A DNA stretch of 64,000 nucleotides from an uncultured Alistipes sp. (GCA_944321765.1 CALUMQ010000005.1:36076-100075); one strand, 5' to 3'; shown: positions 35,672 through 45,642, counted from the first letter of the stretch. Translations and numbers: made by a program. The notes: generated by a model not told the origin, from the sequence alone.

Positions 35672-36940
35672 TTACTCCTCCGAGGGTTGCGTTTCGGAAT
35701 CATCTTCTTTGCGGACGGGCGCCACGGGCTCCACCTTGATGCCGTGCGAGAGTTTGTGATACCCTTCGACGACGATGTGCTCCTCGGGCGAGAGGCCCCG
35801 TTCGATGACCACGCGGTTCCCGGCGATCTCGGGCCCCGTCTCGACGAAGCGCTTCTCGACGACGCTGTCGGGACGCACCACGTAGATGTAGGCGCCGCCC
35901 TTTTCGATGACCAGCGCCTGGTTGGGCACCACCACGGCGTTCTCCCGCACGTCGAGCAGCAGCTTTACCTTGGTGAACTGTCCCGGGAGCAGGATGTGGT
36001 CGGGGTTGGCCATCTCGGCGCGCACCGAGAAGGTTCCCGTGTTGGGGTCGACCTGCGGATCTGCGAAGTCGACAAGTCCCTGATAGGGGTATTGGGATCC
36101 GTCGGCCAGCGTCACGGTGATGTAGGGGTTCCACTTGCGGGTGGTGTCCTTCTGTCCGAGGTTGACGTTGCGGGCCTTGCTGCGCAGGTAGTCGAGGGCC
36201 GTCATGCTGAAGTCCACGCGCACGGTGTCGCTCTTGACGACGGTGGCCAGGAGCGATTTCCCGCTCGGGCCGACGAGCGTTCCGATGTCGACGTTGCGCT
36301 CGGAGATGTATCCCGACACGGGGGATTTCACGGTGGTGTATCCCAGCGTCATTTCTGCCTGCGTAAGGTCGGCCTCGCTCACCACGACATCGGCCGCGGC
36401 ACTTTCGTACGAGGCGATGGCGTTGTCCAGGTCGAGCTGGCTTGCGGCATTCTGCTCGTAGAGCGGGCGGATGCGTTCGAGATCCCGTTGGGCCTTGAGT
36501 GCCTGGGCCTGGGCCTTGTTGAGCTGGGCCTTGGCCTTGTCGACGCGCGCACGGTAGAGCTTCGGGTCGATGATGAAGAGCGTCTGGCCCCGTTTGATGT
36601 AGGTGCCTTCGGCGAAGAGCATTTTTTCCAGATAGCCTTCGACCCGAGCACGGATCTCGACAAACTGCTGGGCGCGGATGCGGCCGACATACTCGCCGTA
36701 GATGTTGACATCCTCGACGTCGACCGGTTCGACGGCCACAACGGGCAGGACGACCGGTACGGGACGTGGCCGCAGCCACCACCAGATGCCTCCGGCAAGG
36801 ATCAACACCCCAACGACGGTCAGGGCCCACTGTTTTGGGGTCAGCGAGAACGATACGCGGGGCAGTTTCCCGGCGAACTCCTTCTTCAGCTTGTCGAGAT
36901 TCAGACTCTTGAGGTCAGGCTTCATTTTTTCCAGATTCAT
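35672..36940 (-). CDS. RND efflux periplasmic adaptor (membrane fusion protein, AcrA family)
   Basis: The adaptor links the pump and outer-membrane channel. The 422-residue protein has an uncleaved N-terminal membrane anchor (about residues 38-57) instead of the lipobox of many AcrA proteins. It then has a lipoyl half (VGRIRAQQFVEIRARVEGYLEKMLFAEGTYIKRGQTLFIID), an alpha-hairpin, and the MacA/AcrA-like beta-barrel (GYISERNVDIGTLVGPSG). It is the first gene of the operon; initiation may be at 36940 or at the Met five codons later. A -7 box lies about 130 bases upstream. Confidence 0.94.
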   Translation of the reverse strand: MNLEKMKPDLKSLNLDKLKKEFAGKLPRVSFSLTPKQWALTVVGVLILAGGIWWWLRPRPVPVVLPVVAVEPVDVEDVNIYGEYVGRIRAQQFVEIRARVEGYLEKMLFAEGTYIKRGQTLFIIDPKLYRARVDKAKAQLNKAQAQALKAQRDLERIRPLYEQNAASQLDLDNAIASYESAAADVVVSEADLTQAEMTLGYTTVKSPVSGYISERNVDIGTLVGPSGKSLLATVVKSDTVRVDFSMTALDYLRSKARNVNLGQKDTTRKWNPYITVTLADGSQYPYQGLVDFADPQVDPNTGTFSVRAEMANPDHILLPGQFTKVKLLLDVRENAVVVPNQALVIEKGGAYIYVVRPDSVVEKRFVETGPEIAGNRVVIERGLSPEEHIVVEGYHKLSHGIKVEPVAPVRKEDDSETQPSEE

Positions 36941-37067
36941 AGGACGAATGAAAGATGATTGGGCTTATTCGCCGTCTTGGGGGCAAACACCGGACCACAT
37001 GGGCCTTTGTTGTCATATATATATGTTTTTTGGGGCCATGGGGCGTTTCCAGGTTTGCCGGGTGGGG

Positions 37068-37075
37068 CAAAGATA
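37068..37075 (-). promoter_or_regulatory. Possible promoter -7 box for the RND operon
   Basis: The minus strand carries TATCTTTG at 37068-37075. A good -33 TTG was not seen at 19-21 bases, so support is partial. A predicted leader of about 120 bases would include an (AT)n stretch at 37016-37024. The gap 36941-37230 holds no gene. Confidence 0.45.
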
Positions 37076-37171
37076 GGAAAAAACGGGGAAATCCTCCACA
37101 TGTTTGAGGCGGCATTCCCCAATGTGGAATCCGGGTGCGGCGACAGTCTGCGGAGGTGCGGATCGAAGACG

Positions 37172-37205
37172 GGAAACGGGTGCCTGTCACCAGGCGCCCG
37201 TTTCC
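37172..37205 (-). terminator. Possible terminator hairpin after the GH27 gene
   Basis: GGAAACGGGTGCCTG and CAGGCGCCCGTTTCC pair over 15 bases with one G-T pair and a four-base loop (TCAC). No clear T-run follows on the minus strand. Confidence 0.55.
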
Positions 37206-37230
37206 GCGTTTTCCGGAGGGTCGAATGCGG

Positions 37231-38838
37231 CTATTCCTGACGCTCGCGGCTGTTGCCGGGGTAGAACTTCACCAGCACGACACCGTGCGGCGCCACCTTC
37301 GTTTCGAACCGGTCGGTGATCCGTGTCAGATCCTGCTGACGCCACAGGTCGCGCACGGTCTGTTCGCCGCGCAGTCCGAGCTGGTTGAGCGAGATGCCCA
37401 TCGTCGCCTCCTGCGCTCCGCGGTTGAAGAGTCCCACGGCCATGGCGCCGTCCTCGAGGTGCTTGACGTAGATCACCTTGTCGTTGTCCCGCCAGAGGGG
37501 ATAGGCCTGCAGGCCCAGGGGATCCTGGTTGACGTCGATCACCTCGTCGTTGGTCAGCAGGCTGATCGTGAAGTCGTCCAGACGGGCCATGTCGCAGCCG
37601 ATCAGCAGCGGAGCGGCGAGCAGCGACCAGAGGCTGATGTGCGTGTACTGTTCGTCGGCGGTGAGCTTCGTGTAGTGGAGGTCGCCCCAGGCGCCTCCGA
37701 GCATGCCGACCACCAGCATGTCGGGATCGGCCCAGCTTCCCGGATGGTTGAAGGCCACCCAGGGATCCTGCGAGAATCCGATGTGGCTCATGTTGTCCCA
37801 CGTGTCGCGGATGTCGTAAGTCGTGCGCCAGCAGTTCGTGAACTCCATCCACTGCGGGGCATCGGCGTAGGGCGCGGCGTTCGAGATGCTGAAGACCACG
37901 TCGCGGTCGGTCTCCCGCAGGGCGTCATACATCTCTTTGACATGGTAATAGTTGTTGGGATTCCAGTCGTATTTCAGATAGTCGACGCCCCATTCGACCC
38001 ACTGGGCGACGTCGGCCTTGACGAACGAATGGCTCCCATGGCGGTAGATCATCCCGGCGGTATATTTTCCCTCGGGATCGCTGATGCAGTAGTGTTCGTC
38101 GAATTTCCCGACCTCGATCCAGTCGTAGGTTCCTTCGGCATTGTCGGCGTAGCTGCCGATGTGTCCGGCGTAGGTGCCTACCCAGGGCGAGGAGTAGATA
38201 CCCAGCTTGAGCCCCATGCCGTGGATCTCCTCCGAGAGCGCCTTCATGTCGGGAAACTTGTCGTTGGGCTGGATGGCTCCGTTCCTGCCGCGGCGCGACT
38301 GCCATCCGTCGTCGATGTTGATGTAGCTCCAGCCGTGGTTGACGAGCCCCTTCTCGACCATGGCGCGGGCCGACGAGAGCACCCGTTCCTGGCTGACACT
38401 CTGCCCCCAGCAGTTCCAGCTGTTCCAGCCCATCGGGGGAGTGAGGGCAATGCGCTCCCCCACGACGATGCGCAGCGTGCGGTCATAGCTTCCCAGGTCG
38501 TTGGTTGCCGTCAGCCGTACGACGTACTCCCCGGGCGACTTTACGCGCCCGGTGATGCGGCCCGTCCGGGCGTCGAGCTTCAGCCCCTTCGGCAAACCCT
38601 CGGCGGCGAAGGTCATCGGCCGCCGTCCCGTTGCGGCAATCGTGTAGAGAAATTCCGAGCCGGGGCGTACGCCGAAGATCCGGGCGCCGTTGATGCGCGG
38701 GGTTTCGGCGGGTTTCGGCGTGAGGATGTATTGCGACATGTCGGGTTGCGACGGCTGGGCCGCAAGCGGTTCTGTCGAGGGGAGGCAGAGCCCGAGAAGG
38801 CTCAGAGCGGCCCACAGGGGGCGAAAGGCTTTTTTCAT
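37231..38838 (-). CDS. GH27 alpha-galactosidase-like enzyme, exported
   Basis: GH27 enzymes remove terminal alpha-galactose or alpha-N-acetylgalactosamine. The 535-residue protein has a signal peptide (about residues 1-27) and an N-terminal putative Ig domain (FAAEGLPKGLKLDARTGRITG). The family block PPMGWNSWNCWG follows, with the nucleophile D291 in LKYDWN and the acid/base D373 in WADPDML. The C-terminal domain is a beta-sandwich. The frame is open to 38982, but the Met at 38838 begins the signal peptide. It is divergent from the TonB-dependent receptor at 39070. Exact specificity is uncertain. Confidence 0.92.
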   Translation of the reverse strand: MKKAFRPLWAALSLLGLCLPSTEPLAAQPSQPDMSQYILTPKPAETPRINGARIFGVRPGSEFLYTIAATGRRPMTFAAEGLPKGLKLDARTGRITGRVKSPGEYVVRLTATNDLGSYDRTLRIVVGERIALTPPMGWNSWNCWGQSVSQERVLSSARAMVEKGLVNHGWSYINIDDGWQSRRGRNGAIQPNDKFPDMKALSEEIHGMGLKLGIYSSPWVGTYAGHIGSYADNAEGTYDWIEVGKFDEHYCISDPEGKYTAGMIYRHGSHSFVKADVAQWVEWGVDYLKYDWNPNNYYHVKEMYDALRETDRDVVFSISNAAPYADAPQWMEFTNCWRTTYDIRDTWDNMSHIGFSQDPWVAFNHPGSWADPDMLVVGMLGGAWGDLHYTKLTADEQYTHISLWSLLAAPLLIGCDMARLDDFTISLLTNDEVIDVNQDPLGLQAYPLWRDNDKVIYVKHLEDGAMAVGLFNRGAQEATMGISLNQLGLRGEQTVRDLWRQQDLTRITDRFETKVAPHGVVLVKFYPGNSRERQE

Positions 38839-39034
38839 AGGAAGCAGTTTTTCGATAAAATAACAGATTGATTGTAGGTTGTGTGTTTGTTCCGGGTAAA
38901 GATAGCAAATAATTTCCGGGAAAACTCCCCGCAGGATCAAATCCGTGCAATCTTTTGCCCTGCGGCCGATTCTGCAGCACATCCTTCAGAACCTTATGGC
39001 CGATGCGTCGGCCGAAATAATCCCTTCCCGTAGC

Positions 39035-39065
39035 TTGACGGACCGCGCTGAAACTGTTATCTTTG
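39035..39065 (+). promoter_or_regulatory. Promoter very close to the TonB-receptor start codon
   Basis: TTG (39035-39037) and TATCTTTG (39058-39065) are 20 bases apart. The -7 box ends only four bases before the ATG at 39070, so the predicted transcription start falls at or next to the start codon. Confidence 0.75.
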
Positions 39066-39069
39066 TGCT

Positions 39070-41463
39070 ATGAAATCACTGAAGATCCATATCGGACTGC
39101 TTGTCGCCGTGTTCCTGTTTTGCATGATGCCGGCGATCGAGGCCCAGACGAACTCCTATCCCGTCAGCGGACGGGTCATCGACCGTCTGAGCCGTCAACC
39201 GGTGGCTTATGCCGCCGTGGTGCTTGCCGGTCGTGAGGAGAAGGGCACTTCGACCGATTCGCTGGGACGTTTCCGCCTCGAACACGTGCCGCCGGGCATC
39301 TGGCGGCTGGAGGTCTCGTCGGTGGGTTACAAGAGCCTGTTGACCTCCGAATACCTCGTGTCGGCGGCCACGCCGTTCCTGGAGATCGAGATGGAGGAGG
39401 ATGCCACGCAGGTCGAAGCCGTGACGGTGCGACCTTCGCCGTTCCGCGCTACGGTCGAGAGTCCCGTGAGCCTGAAGGTGATCGGGTTGCAGGAGATCGA
39501 AAAGAGCCCCGGGGCGAACCGTGACGTGTCGCGTATCGTGCGCTCCTACCCGGGTGTGGCGTTTTCGCCCGTGGGTTACCGCAACGACCTGATCGTGCGC
39601 GGTGGCGGCCCTTCGGAGAACAAGTTCTTCATGGACGGCATCGAGATCCCGAACATCAACCACTTTGCCACGCAGGGAGCTACGGGAGGTCCGGTCAGCA
39701 TCGTCAATGCCGATCTGGTCCGCGAGATCAACTTCTATACGGGAGCCTTCCCGGCCGATCGTGCCGGGGCGATGAGTTCGGTGCTGGACTTCCAGCTGCG
39801 CGACGGTAATCCCGAGCGGCAGACCTTCAAGGCGACACTCGGCGCCTCGGAGGTGGGGGTGAGCGGCAGCGGCCACTTCGGGCGCAAGACCACCTACCTC
39901 TTCTCGCTGCGACAATCCTATCTTCAGCTGCTTTTCAAGATGCTGGGACTTCCGTTCCTGCCCAACTACATCGACGGACAGGTGAAGGTCAAGACGCGCT
40001 TCTCGGAGCGTGACGAACTGACGGTGCTGGCGCTGGCGGGCATCGACAACATGAAACTCAACGTTGACGAGGAGGGTGAGGATGCCGAATACCTGCTCAG
40101 CTACCTGCCGCGGATCCAGCAGGAGACCTTTACCGTGGGTGCGTCGTGGCGCCACTATGCGGGTCGCCACGTGCAGACGGTGACGTTGAGCCACAACTAC
40201 CTGAACAACCGCAATCTCAAATACCGCAACAACGACTCTTCGACGGAGGAGAATCTCAACCTGCGGCTGCGCTCCGTGGAGCAGAAGACCTCGCTGCGAG
40301 CCGAGAACAGGAGCTATGCCGGACTGTGGAGCATCCGCGAAGGGGTTGAACTGACCTATTCGGATTATACGAACCGCACGCTGCAACGCCTCTATACCGA
40401 CCATTCGGCACTCTCCGACTACCACACGTGGCTGGGTATCGTCGGGTGGGGCGCCTTCGCCTCGGCCGAATACGCCTCGGCCGACAAGCGCCTCACGGCT
40501 TCGGCCGGGCTGCGGCTCGACGGATGCAGCTACTCTTCGCGCATGGCCGAGGTGTGGCGGCAACTCTCGCCGCGCGCCTCGATCTCCTATGCCCTGAGCC
40601 CGTCGTGGTCGATCAGCGGCAGTGCAGGACTCTATTATCAGCTGCCGCCCTATACGGCCCTGGGCTTCAAGCAGGATGACGCCCTGGTCAACAAGTCGCT
40701 CGACTACATGCGTGTGGGAATCGTCAGCGCGGGGGTCGACTGGCGGCTGCGTGACCGACTGGTCGTTACGGCCGAAGGATTCTACAAGGCCTACGGCAAC
40801 GTGCCGCTTTCGCTGACCGACGGCATTCCGCTCTCGTGCAAGGGTACCGATTATGGTACGGTGGGCAACGAGACACTGGTCTCCACGGCGCGCGGCCGGG
40901 CATATGGCGTCGAGGCGATGGCGCGGTGGCAGATTCCCGGACGGGTGAACATTGTCGGGTCGGTGACCCTCTACCGTTCGGAATACCGCAACGGACCTTC
41001 GGACGCATGGATTGCATCGGCTTGGGACAACCGCTTCGTGGTGAATGTCAGCGGGACGTACGAGTTTCCGCGTCACTGGAGCTTCGGCGCGAAGCTAAGC
41101 GCCCTGGGCGGGGCTCCCTATACGCCCTACGACGAGGCGAAGTCATCGCTCGTCGAGGCGTGGGATGCCCAGGGCCGCCCCTACTACGACTACACGCGCT
41201 ACAATGCCGGACGCCTGGACGCTTTTGCACAGCTGGATATCCGTGTCGATAAGGTGTTCTATTTCAAGAGTTGCATGCTGGGCTTCTACGTCGACCTACA
41301 GAACGTGACGGTGAGCAAATACCGCTCGCCGGATGTCCTGATGTCGACGGGTGAGATCGAGAATCCCGAGGCTCCGGCCTCGGAGCAGCGTTACCGCATG
41401 AAGACACTCGAACAGGTGAGCGGCACACTGCTGCCCACGCTGGGTCTCACCGTGGAGTTCTGA
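39070..41463 (+). CDS. TonB-dependent receptor with N-terminal carboxypeptidase-regulatory-like domain
   Basis: This outer-membrane receptor imports an unknown ligand with TonB energy. The 797-residue protein has a signal peptide (about residues 1-26, ending IEAQ) and a CarboxypepD_reg-like domain (SGRVIDRLSRQPVAYAAVVLAGREEKGTSTDSLGRF). A plug follows (about 120-230, RGGGPSENKFFMDGIEIPN), then a beta-barrel that ends in the aromatic Phe of LGLTVEF. No SusD partner is adjacent, so it is more like a metal-chelate, vitamin or peptide receptor than a glycan importer. The gene ends 24 bases before the convergent HTCS gene. Its promoter suggests a leaderless mRNA. Confidence 0.92.
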   Translation: MKSLKIHIGLLVAVFLFCMMPAIEAQTNSYPVSGRVIDRLSRQPVAYAAVVLAGREEKGTSTDSLGRFRLEHVPPGIWRLEVSSVGYKSLLTSEYLVSAATPFLEIEMEEDATQVEAVTVRPSPFRATVESPVSLKVIGLQEIEKSPGANRDVSRIVRSYPGVAFSPVGYRNDLIVRGGGPSENKFFMDGIEIPNINHFATQGATGGPVSIVNADLVREINFYTGAFPADRAGAMSSVLDFQLRDGNPERQTFKATLGASEVGVSGSGHFGRKTTYLFSLRQSYLQLLFKMLGLPFLPNYIDGQVKVKTRFSERDELTVLALAGIDNMKLNVDEEGEDAEYLLSYLPRIQQETFTVGASWRHYAGRHVQTVTLSHNYLNNRNLKYRNNDSSTEENLNLRLRSVEQKTSLRAENRSYAGLWSIREGVELTYSDYTNRTLQRLYTDHSALSDYHTWLGIVGWGAFASAEYASADKRLTASAGLRLDGCSYSSRMAEVWRQLSPRASISYALSPSWSISGSAGLYYQLPPYTALGFKQDDALVNKSLDYMRVGIVSAGVDWRLRDRLVVTAEGFYKAYGNVPLSLTDGIPLSCKGTDYGTVGNETLVSTARGRAYGVEAMARWQIPGRVNIVGSVTLYRSEYRNGPSDAWIASAWDNRFVVNVSGTYEFPRHWSFGAKLSALGGAPYTPYDEAKSSLVEAWDAQGRPYYDYTRYNAGRLDAFAQLDIRVDKVFYFKSCMLGFYVDLQNVTVSKYRSPDVLMSTGEIENPEAPASEQRYRMKTLEQVSGTLLPTLGLTVEF

Positions 41464-41487
41464 CCCTCTTTCCTCTTTTGCCTGAAA

Positions 41488-44400
41488 TCATTGCCCGGAC
41501 GCCTCCTGCTCTTGTGCGGAGGCGTTCGGTGCGGTCGTCTTTTGCCGATATTGCGTCGGCGTCTGGCCGGTCAGGCGTTTGAATACTGTCGAGAAGTAGG
41601 AGGCGTTCTCGAATCCCAGAAGCGTTGCGATCTCCGAAATCGACATTTCCGGGCTCCGAAGCACCTCCCGGGCCTTTTCAATGCGGATGTGGGCAATGTA
41701 ATCCATAATCCCCGTGTCGGTAAGCTTCTTCATCTTGTTGTATAAGACCGAACGGCTGATGCCCATGGCATTGGTTAACGTGGAGACACTCAATTCGGGG
41801 TCGGAGAGGTGTTCGGCAATGATTCCGTTGAGCTTTGTTAGGAATCTCTCGTCGGCATTGCTGAAGGTCATCTTTTCGGGTGTCATGCGGACTCCTGCAT
41901 CATTCCAGTGCCTGCGGACAGCGATGCGGTTGCGAATCTGGTTCGCCACAACAAGCAGTAGAAAATCCGGATCAAAGGGCTTCGGCAAATAGATGTCTGC
42001 CCCCATTTTGTATCCTGTTGCCGAAGAGTCGCGATCGCTCCGTGCGGTCAGTAGAATAACGGGAATGTGGCTTATTGTCAGATCGCTCTTTATGCAGCGG
42101 CACAGCTCGTATCCATCCATACGGGGCATCATCACATCGCTGACAACAATGTCGGGTGCCTTGCGACGGATCATCTCGAGAGCCTGTTCTCCGTCATGTG
42201 CCGTGTAGACGGACTTGAAGACGGGCTTGCATGTTGCTTGCAGCAGGTCGATCATGGCCGCATTATCATCGACCAGTGCAATGCTGTATTCTGCGAGAGC
42301 CGAAAGGTCGGACCCCCCGTGTTCCCCATTTCCCCTTGAACGTATCAACTCGTTGAAATAGGAATCTTCTCTGCAAGATCGAGTCTCGCAGGTGAGATCT
42401 GCCGGAATTTCGAACCAGAAGGTAGCTCCCTTTCCCGAAGGATTGTTGTATGCATTGATCCGGCCACCGTGCATGTCGATCAACATCTTGGCATATGACA
42501 GGCCTATTCCGGCTCCCTTACTGTGTGTGTTGCCCTGATAGAACCGCTCGAAGAGTCGTGTGGGATCTCCATCTCCGAGCCCCATGCCACAGTCGATAAC
42601 GGCAATGCGCGCATATCCGGCATTCGGCGTCGCAACCTCGATTGTCACCTGGCCGGTGTTCCCTCCGTTGTATTTCAAGGCGTTCATCAACAGGTTCGAA
42701 AGCACGATCCGACATTTCATTTCGTCGAAATTCAGAAACTCCATGTCCGTGCGGTATGCGACGCCGATTGTCAGACCTTTAGCCTCGAACTCGTTGCGGA
42801 AGGCATCCGCCACATGCTCAATCCACTCCTTCAGATTGTGGCGTTCGATCTCGATCTGACCATTCCCGACCTCCATCTTCCGGACGTCGATAACCATATT
42901 GGCCAGTTGCGTCATCTCTACCACCTGTTCCAGAGCTCCGGCCAAGGCCCGTCGTGCCGATTCGTCGGCCGAGGGGTGTTCGACAAATCGTTTCAGCGGA
43001 GCATAGATCAAAGTCAGTGGAGTGCGCAGTTCATGGGACATGTTGATCAGAAACCGGACCTTTTCTTCGGCCAGGCGCCGATTGCTCTCGGCCGATTCGA
43101 TCAGCATGCGGCGTTTACGCCGGTTGTCCAATACATAAATTGTGGCTCCGGCGATGCCTGAGGCTACCGCCAGCAGCAACAGGGGCATCCACCACCGTTG
43201 CCACCAGGGACTGCGGACCTGGAATTTTACGATCGTCGCGCGAGGGCTCCAGGTTCCGGCCTGCATGTAGTAGGAGGCACACAGCGTATAGTGTCCGGGT
43301 TTGAGGTTTGACAGATCGATCGACCGTTGTGAACTTTCGATGATCGTGGTGTTTTTCCCTTCAATGATATAGTATCGCAGATGTTTGGTCTCGATGACGT
43401 CGGCACCGTGGATTCGCAGATCAAGGTGAAACGAGGAGTAATCGTAGGGCAGTTTCAGCTCCTGGTCATTAAACTCCACTTGCCGGCCGTTGATCTGGAT
43501 GGTTCCGGCGTCCATCGGCAGAGGAGCCTGCTCCTGATAATCGGGAATGTCTGCCGAAATATAGAGCAGTCCGTAGGCGCCGCCCATGAAGACATCCCCT
43601 TCGGGTGATGTCACTACGGCCCGGCGAATGTATTCGTTGGTGATGGCACCGTCGGGTTCGTCATAGTATGCGAATTTCCCGTTGGTCTGCATGTAGCGGA
43701 AGATACCGCGGTTTGTGCCGATCCATACCGATTCCTTGATGCATACGATGCTGGTGATCGTCATGTTGAAGGGCTTCGGAATGATGGTCATGGTGCCGGT
43801 TTCCGTGTCGATTTTTTTCAATCCGTTGCTGTCTCCGAGCCAGAGCGTGTCGCCTTCGCATGCTGCAGCGAGAATCGGTTCGGGATTCGTGTATATGAGT
43901 TCGGGAGAGTTGCTCCCCGATGTATAGCGTATGACAATCTGATTGCATGTCAGGACAATGTTTCCGCAGGCATCACTGCCGATTGGAATAAGCTGCGGAT
44001 TTGTGATTCCTTCGGGAGGCATCAGTTCCTGGAAACGGTGTGTGACTGGGTTGTAAATGTGCCGGATGTTTCCGAACATTCCGATGCGTCCGTCATCGAA
44101 CCGATACAGTTCGATGACCGCATTGGATCTGCTCAGGCTGTCGTTGGTGGGTTTGTCTACCAGTACGAAGGGGCGCAGGGTTCCGTCGCGCTTGTCAATA
44201 CGCACCATTCCCTCTTGATAGACGTATGCGAGCAGTTCTTTTTCTGAGAATTCCGTAAGCGTGATGACCTTTTTGTGCCGGGTAGTAGGAATGCGATCAA
44301 TGTGCCAGGTGTGCAGATCAAGTCTGTTCAATCCTCCGCCATCGGTTCCGACCCACAGGACGGAATCCTGCTCATCGAGCCAGATCGAGGTGGCCGTGCC

Positions 44401-45441
44401 ACAGCTCAGCCCTCCGGGAGATTCATCGAACGTATGCATGTGGACTTTGCGAATATTGATTGCTCCGTCCCATACGGACCCTGCCCAGATATTGCCTTTG
44501 CTGTCGTTGTACAGTGCGGTGATGGAGTTCGACGGCAGGGATGTTGTGGCAACTCTTTCATTGTGAGTGATGGGCTGTGCGAAGGTTCCTGTCAGGGGAT
44601 CGAAAATGTTGATTCCTCCACCGTCGGTTGCAATCCACAATTTCCCGTTGGATCTGCAGATGTTGAGAATGGTATTGTTCGTAAGTTTCGAGTTGTCGGT
44701 CGTGTAACGTTCGGTTTCTACCGGAAGGCCATTTCGGTAACGGATGTGTGAAAGGCCTCTGTTGTATCGGGATATCCATAGTGCACCGTCATCGTCGGAT
44801 ACGGCGGTGCATATCTGGTCAAATTCCGGACGGGGTGTAAGTGTCGCATCCGGACCCGGTTTGGTCTCGAAGGCCTTGTATCGGAAATCTGTCAGAATAA
44901 GATTCCCTTCAGGAGTGATGGCAAACAGATGCAGAAACTGGTTGTAGAGTTGTTCCCGGAAATCACAGGCAATCTCCATCCGTCGTGTTGCGTAGTTGTA
45001 GAAAAGTATCATGCCGACGCTGCCGAAGTAGATTCCTCCGGGGCATTCGAGGCAGGTGTCCGAGATGACGGTCGAACCTTCAAAGACGATGCGGATAAAG
45101 GAGTCGTTGGCAAAATCGTATCGGAAGAGTTCGATCCCTGCGGAGATCCACAGGTTTCCCTGGCTGTCGCTTTTCAGGAGCGAGATGTAGTCGTTACTGA
45201 AAGAGTTGTCGGAACGGCCTGCATAGTAGCAGGTTATTCCATTGTCGGAGAGCTTGTTGAGTCCGTTTTTCGTTCCGATCCAGTAATTGCCGTTGATATC
45301 TTCGGCGATGGCTGTTACGTAAGATTGGGAGAGTCCTTCGGCCAGCGAGAATTGTTTGAAGTAATAGCTGTCGGAACGGCTTCTGGCTGGATATGCCAGA
45401 AGCATTAGCAGGACCAGACTGAGCAGGATCTTCAATTTCAT
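41488..45441 (-). CDS. Hybrid two-component system sensor/regulator (HTCS)
   Basis: HTCS proteins sense glycan pieces in the periplasm and activate a nearby polysaccharide locus. The 1317-residue protein has a signal peptide and about 14 reg_prop beta-propeller repeats (residues about 30-620, e.g. GNYWIGTKNGLNKL). A Y_Y_Y domain follows (about 680-745), then a membrane helix (about 751-772), a HisKA domain with H803 in SHELRT and an HATPase. A receiver domain has the phospho-acceptor D1102 in VVSDVMMP, and a C-terminal AraC helix-turn-helix follows. Placed after the PUL terminator with its own promoter, it likely controls the susC-to-GH16 genes. Confidence 0.95.
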   Translation of the reverse strand: MKLKILLSLVLLMLLAYPARSRSDSYYFKQFSLAEGLSQSYVTAIAEDINGNYWIGTKNGLNKLSDNGITCYYAGRSDNSFSNDYISLLKSDSQGNLWISAGIELFRYDFANDSFIRIVFEGSTVISDTCLECPGGIYFGSVGMILFYNYATRRMEIACDFREQLYNQFLHLFAITPEGNLILTDFRYKAFETKPGPDATLTPRPEFDQICTAVSDDDGALWISRYNRGLSHIRYRNGLPVETERYTTDNSKLTNNTILNICRSNGKLWIATDGGGINIFDPLTGTFAQPITHNERVATTSLPSNSITALYNDSKGNIWAGSVWDGAINIRKVHMHTFDESPGGLSCGTATSIWLDEQDSVLWVGTDGGGLNRLDLHTWHIDRIPTTRHKKVITLTEFSEKELLAYVYQEGMVRIDKRDGTLRPFVLVDKPTNDSLSRSNAVIELYRFDDGRIGMFGNIRHIYNPVTHRFQELMPPEGITNPQLIPIGSDACGNIVLTCNQIVIRYTSGSNSPELIYTNPEPILAAACEGDTLWLGDSNGLKKIDTETGTMTIIPKPFNMTITSIVCIKESVWIGTNRGIFRYMQTNGKFAYYDEPDGAITNEYIRRAVVTSPEGDVFMGGAYGLLYISADIPDYQEQAPLPMDAGTIQINGRQVEFNDQELKLPYDYSSFHLDLRIHGADVIETKHLRYYIIEGKNTTIIESSQRSIDLSNLKPGHYTLCASYYMQAGTWSPRATIVKFQVRSPWWQRWWMPLLLLAVASGIAGATIYVLDNRRKRRMLIESAESNRRLAEEKVRFLINMSHELRTPLTLIYAPLKRFVEHPSADESARRALAGALEQVVEMTQLANMVIDVRKMEVGNGQIEIERHNLKEWIEHVADAFRNEFEAKGLTIGVAYRTDMEFLNFDEMKCRIVLSNLLMNALKYNGGNTGQVTIEVATPNAGYARIAVIDCGMGLGDGDPTRLFERFYQGNTHSKGAGIGLSYAKMLIDMHGGRINAYNNPSGKGATFWFEIPADLTCETRSCREDSYFNELIRSRGNGEHGGSDLSALAEYSIALVDDNAAMIDLLQATCKPVFKSVYTAHDGEQALEMIRRKAPDIVVSDVMMPRMDGYELCRCIKSDLTISHIPVILLTARSDRDSSATGYKMGADIYLPKPFDPDFLLLVVANQIRNRIAVRRHWNDAGVRMTPEKMTFSNADERFLTKLNGIIAEHLSDPELSVSTLTNAMGISRSVLYNKMKKLTDTGIMDYIAHIRIEKAREVLRSPEMSISEIATLLGFENASYFSTVFKRLTGQTPTQYRQKTTAPNASAQEQEASGQ

Positions 45442-45536
45442 CGTGCATGAAGTGAGGTTCAGGTGTCACGGGGATGTATCACTTCGGGTTCGACGAAGTG
45501 AATGAATTGATCCGTTTCCCGAAGAAGAACCAATTA

Positions 45537-45569
45537 CAAATATACAAAAAACTGTCTAAATCCTGCAAA
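45537..45569 (-). promoter_or_regulatory. Promoter for the HTCS gene
   Basis: On the minus strand a TATATTTG (45537-45544) and a TTTG (45566-45569) are 21 bases apart. The predicted leader is about 90 bases. Confidence 0.75.
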
Positions 45570-45591
45570 GGTTCGAGGGTTTCAAAGAAAG

Positions 45592-45618
45592 CAGGGACTG
45601 CGAAGTCAGCAGTCCCTG
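45592..45618 (-). terminator. Terminator of the PUL transcript after the GH16 gene
   Basis: A perfect ten-pair stem (CAGGGACTGC with GCAGTCCCTG) and a seven-base loop are followed on the minus strand by CTTTCTTTG. It separates the PUL transcript from the HTCS promoter. Confidence 0.82.
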
Positions 45619-45642
45619 AGTGGAAATCCGATGGTTGTAGAC

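Noticed and set aside
32540-36958. A 1472-codon plus-strand frame opposite the RND operon
   Set aside because: It is a shadow of three well-supported genes on the other strand, with a low-complexity charged product.
41499-41525. ACGCCTCC/GGAGGCGT hairpin as terminator of the TonB receptor gene
   Set aside because: It lies inside the 3' end of the HTCS coding region and lacks a clear T-run; kept only as a weak possibility.
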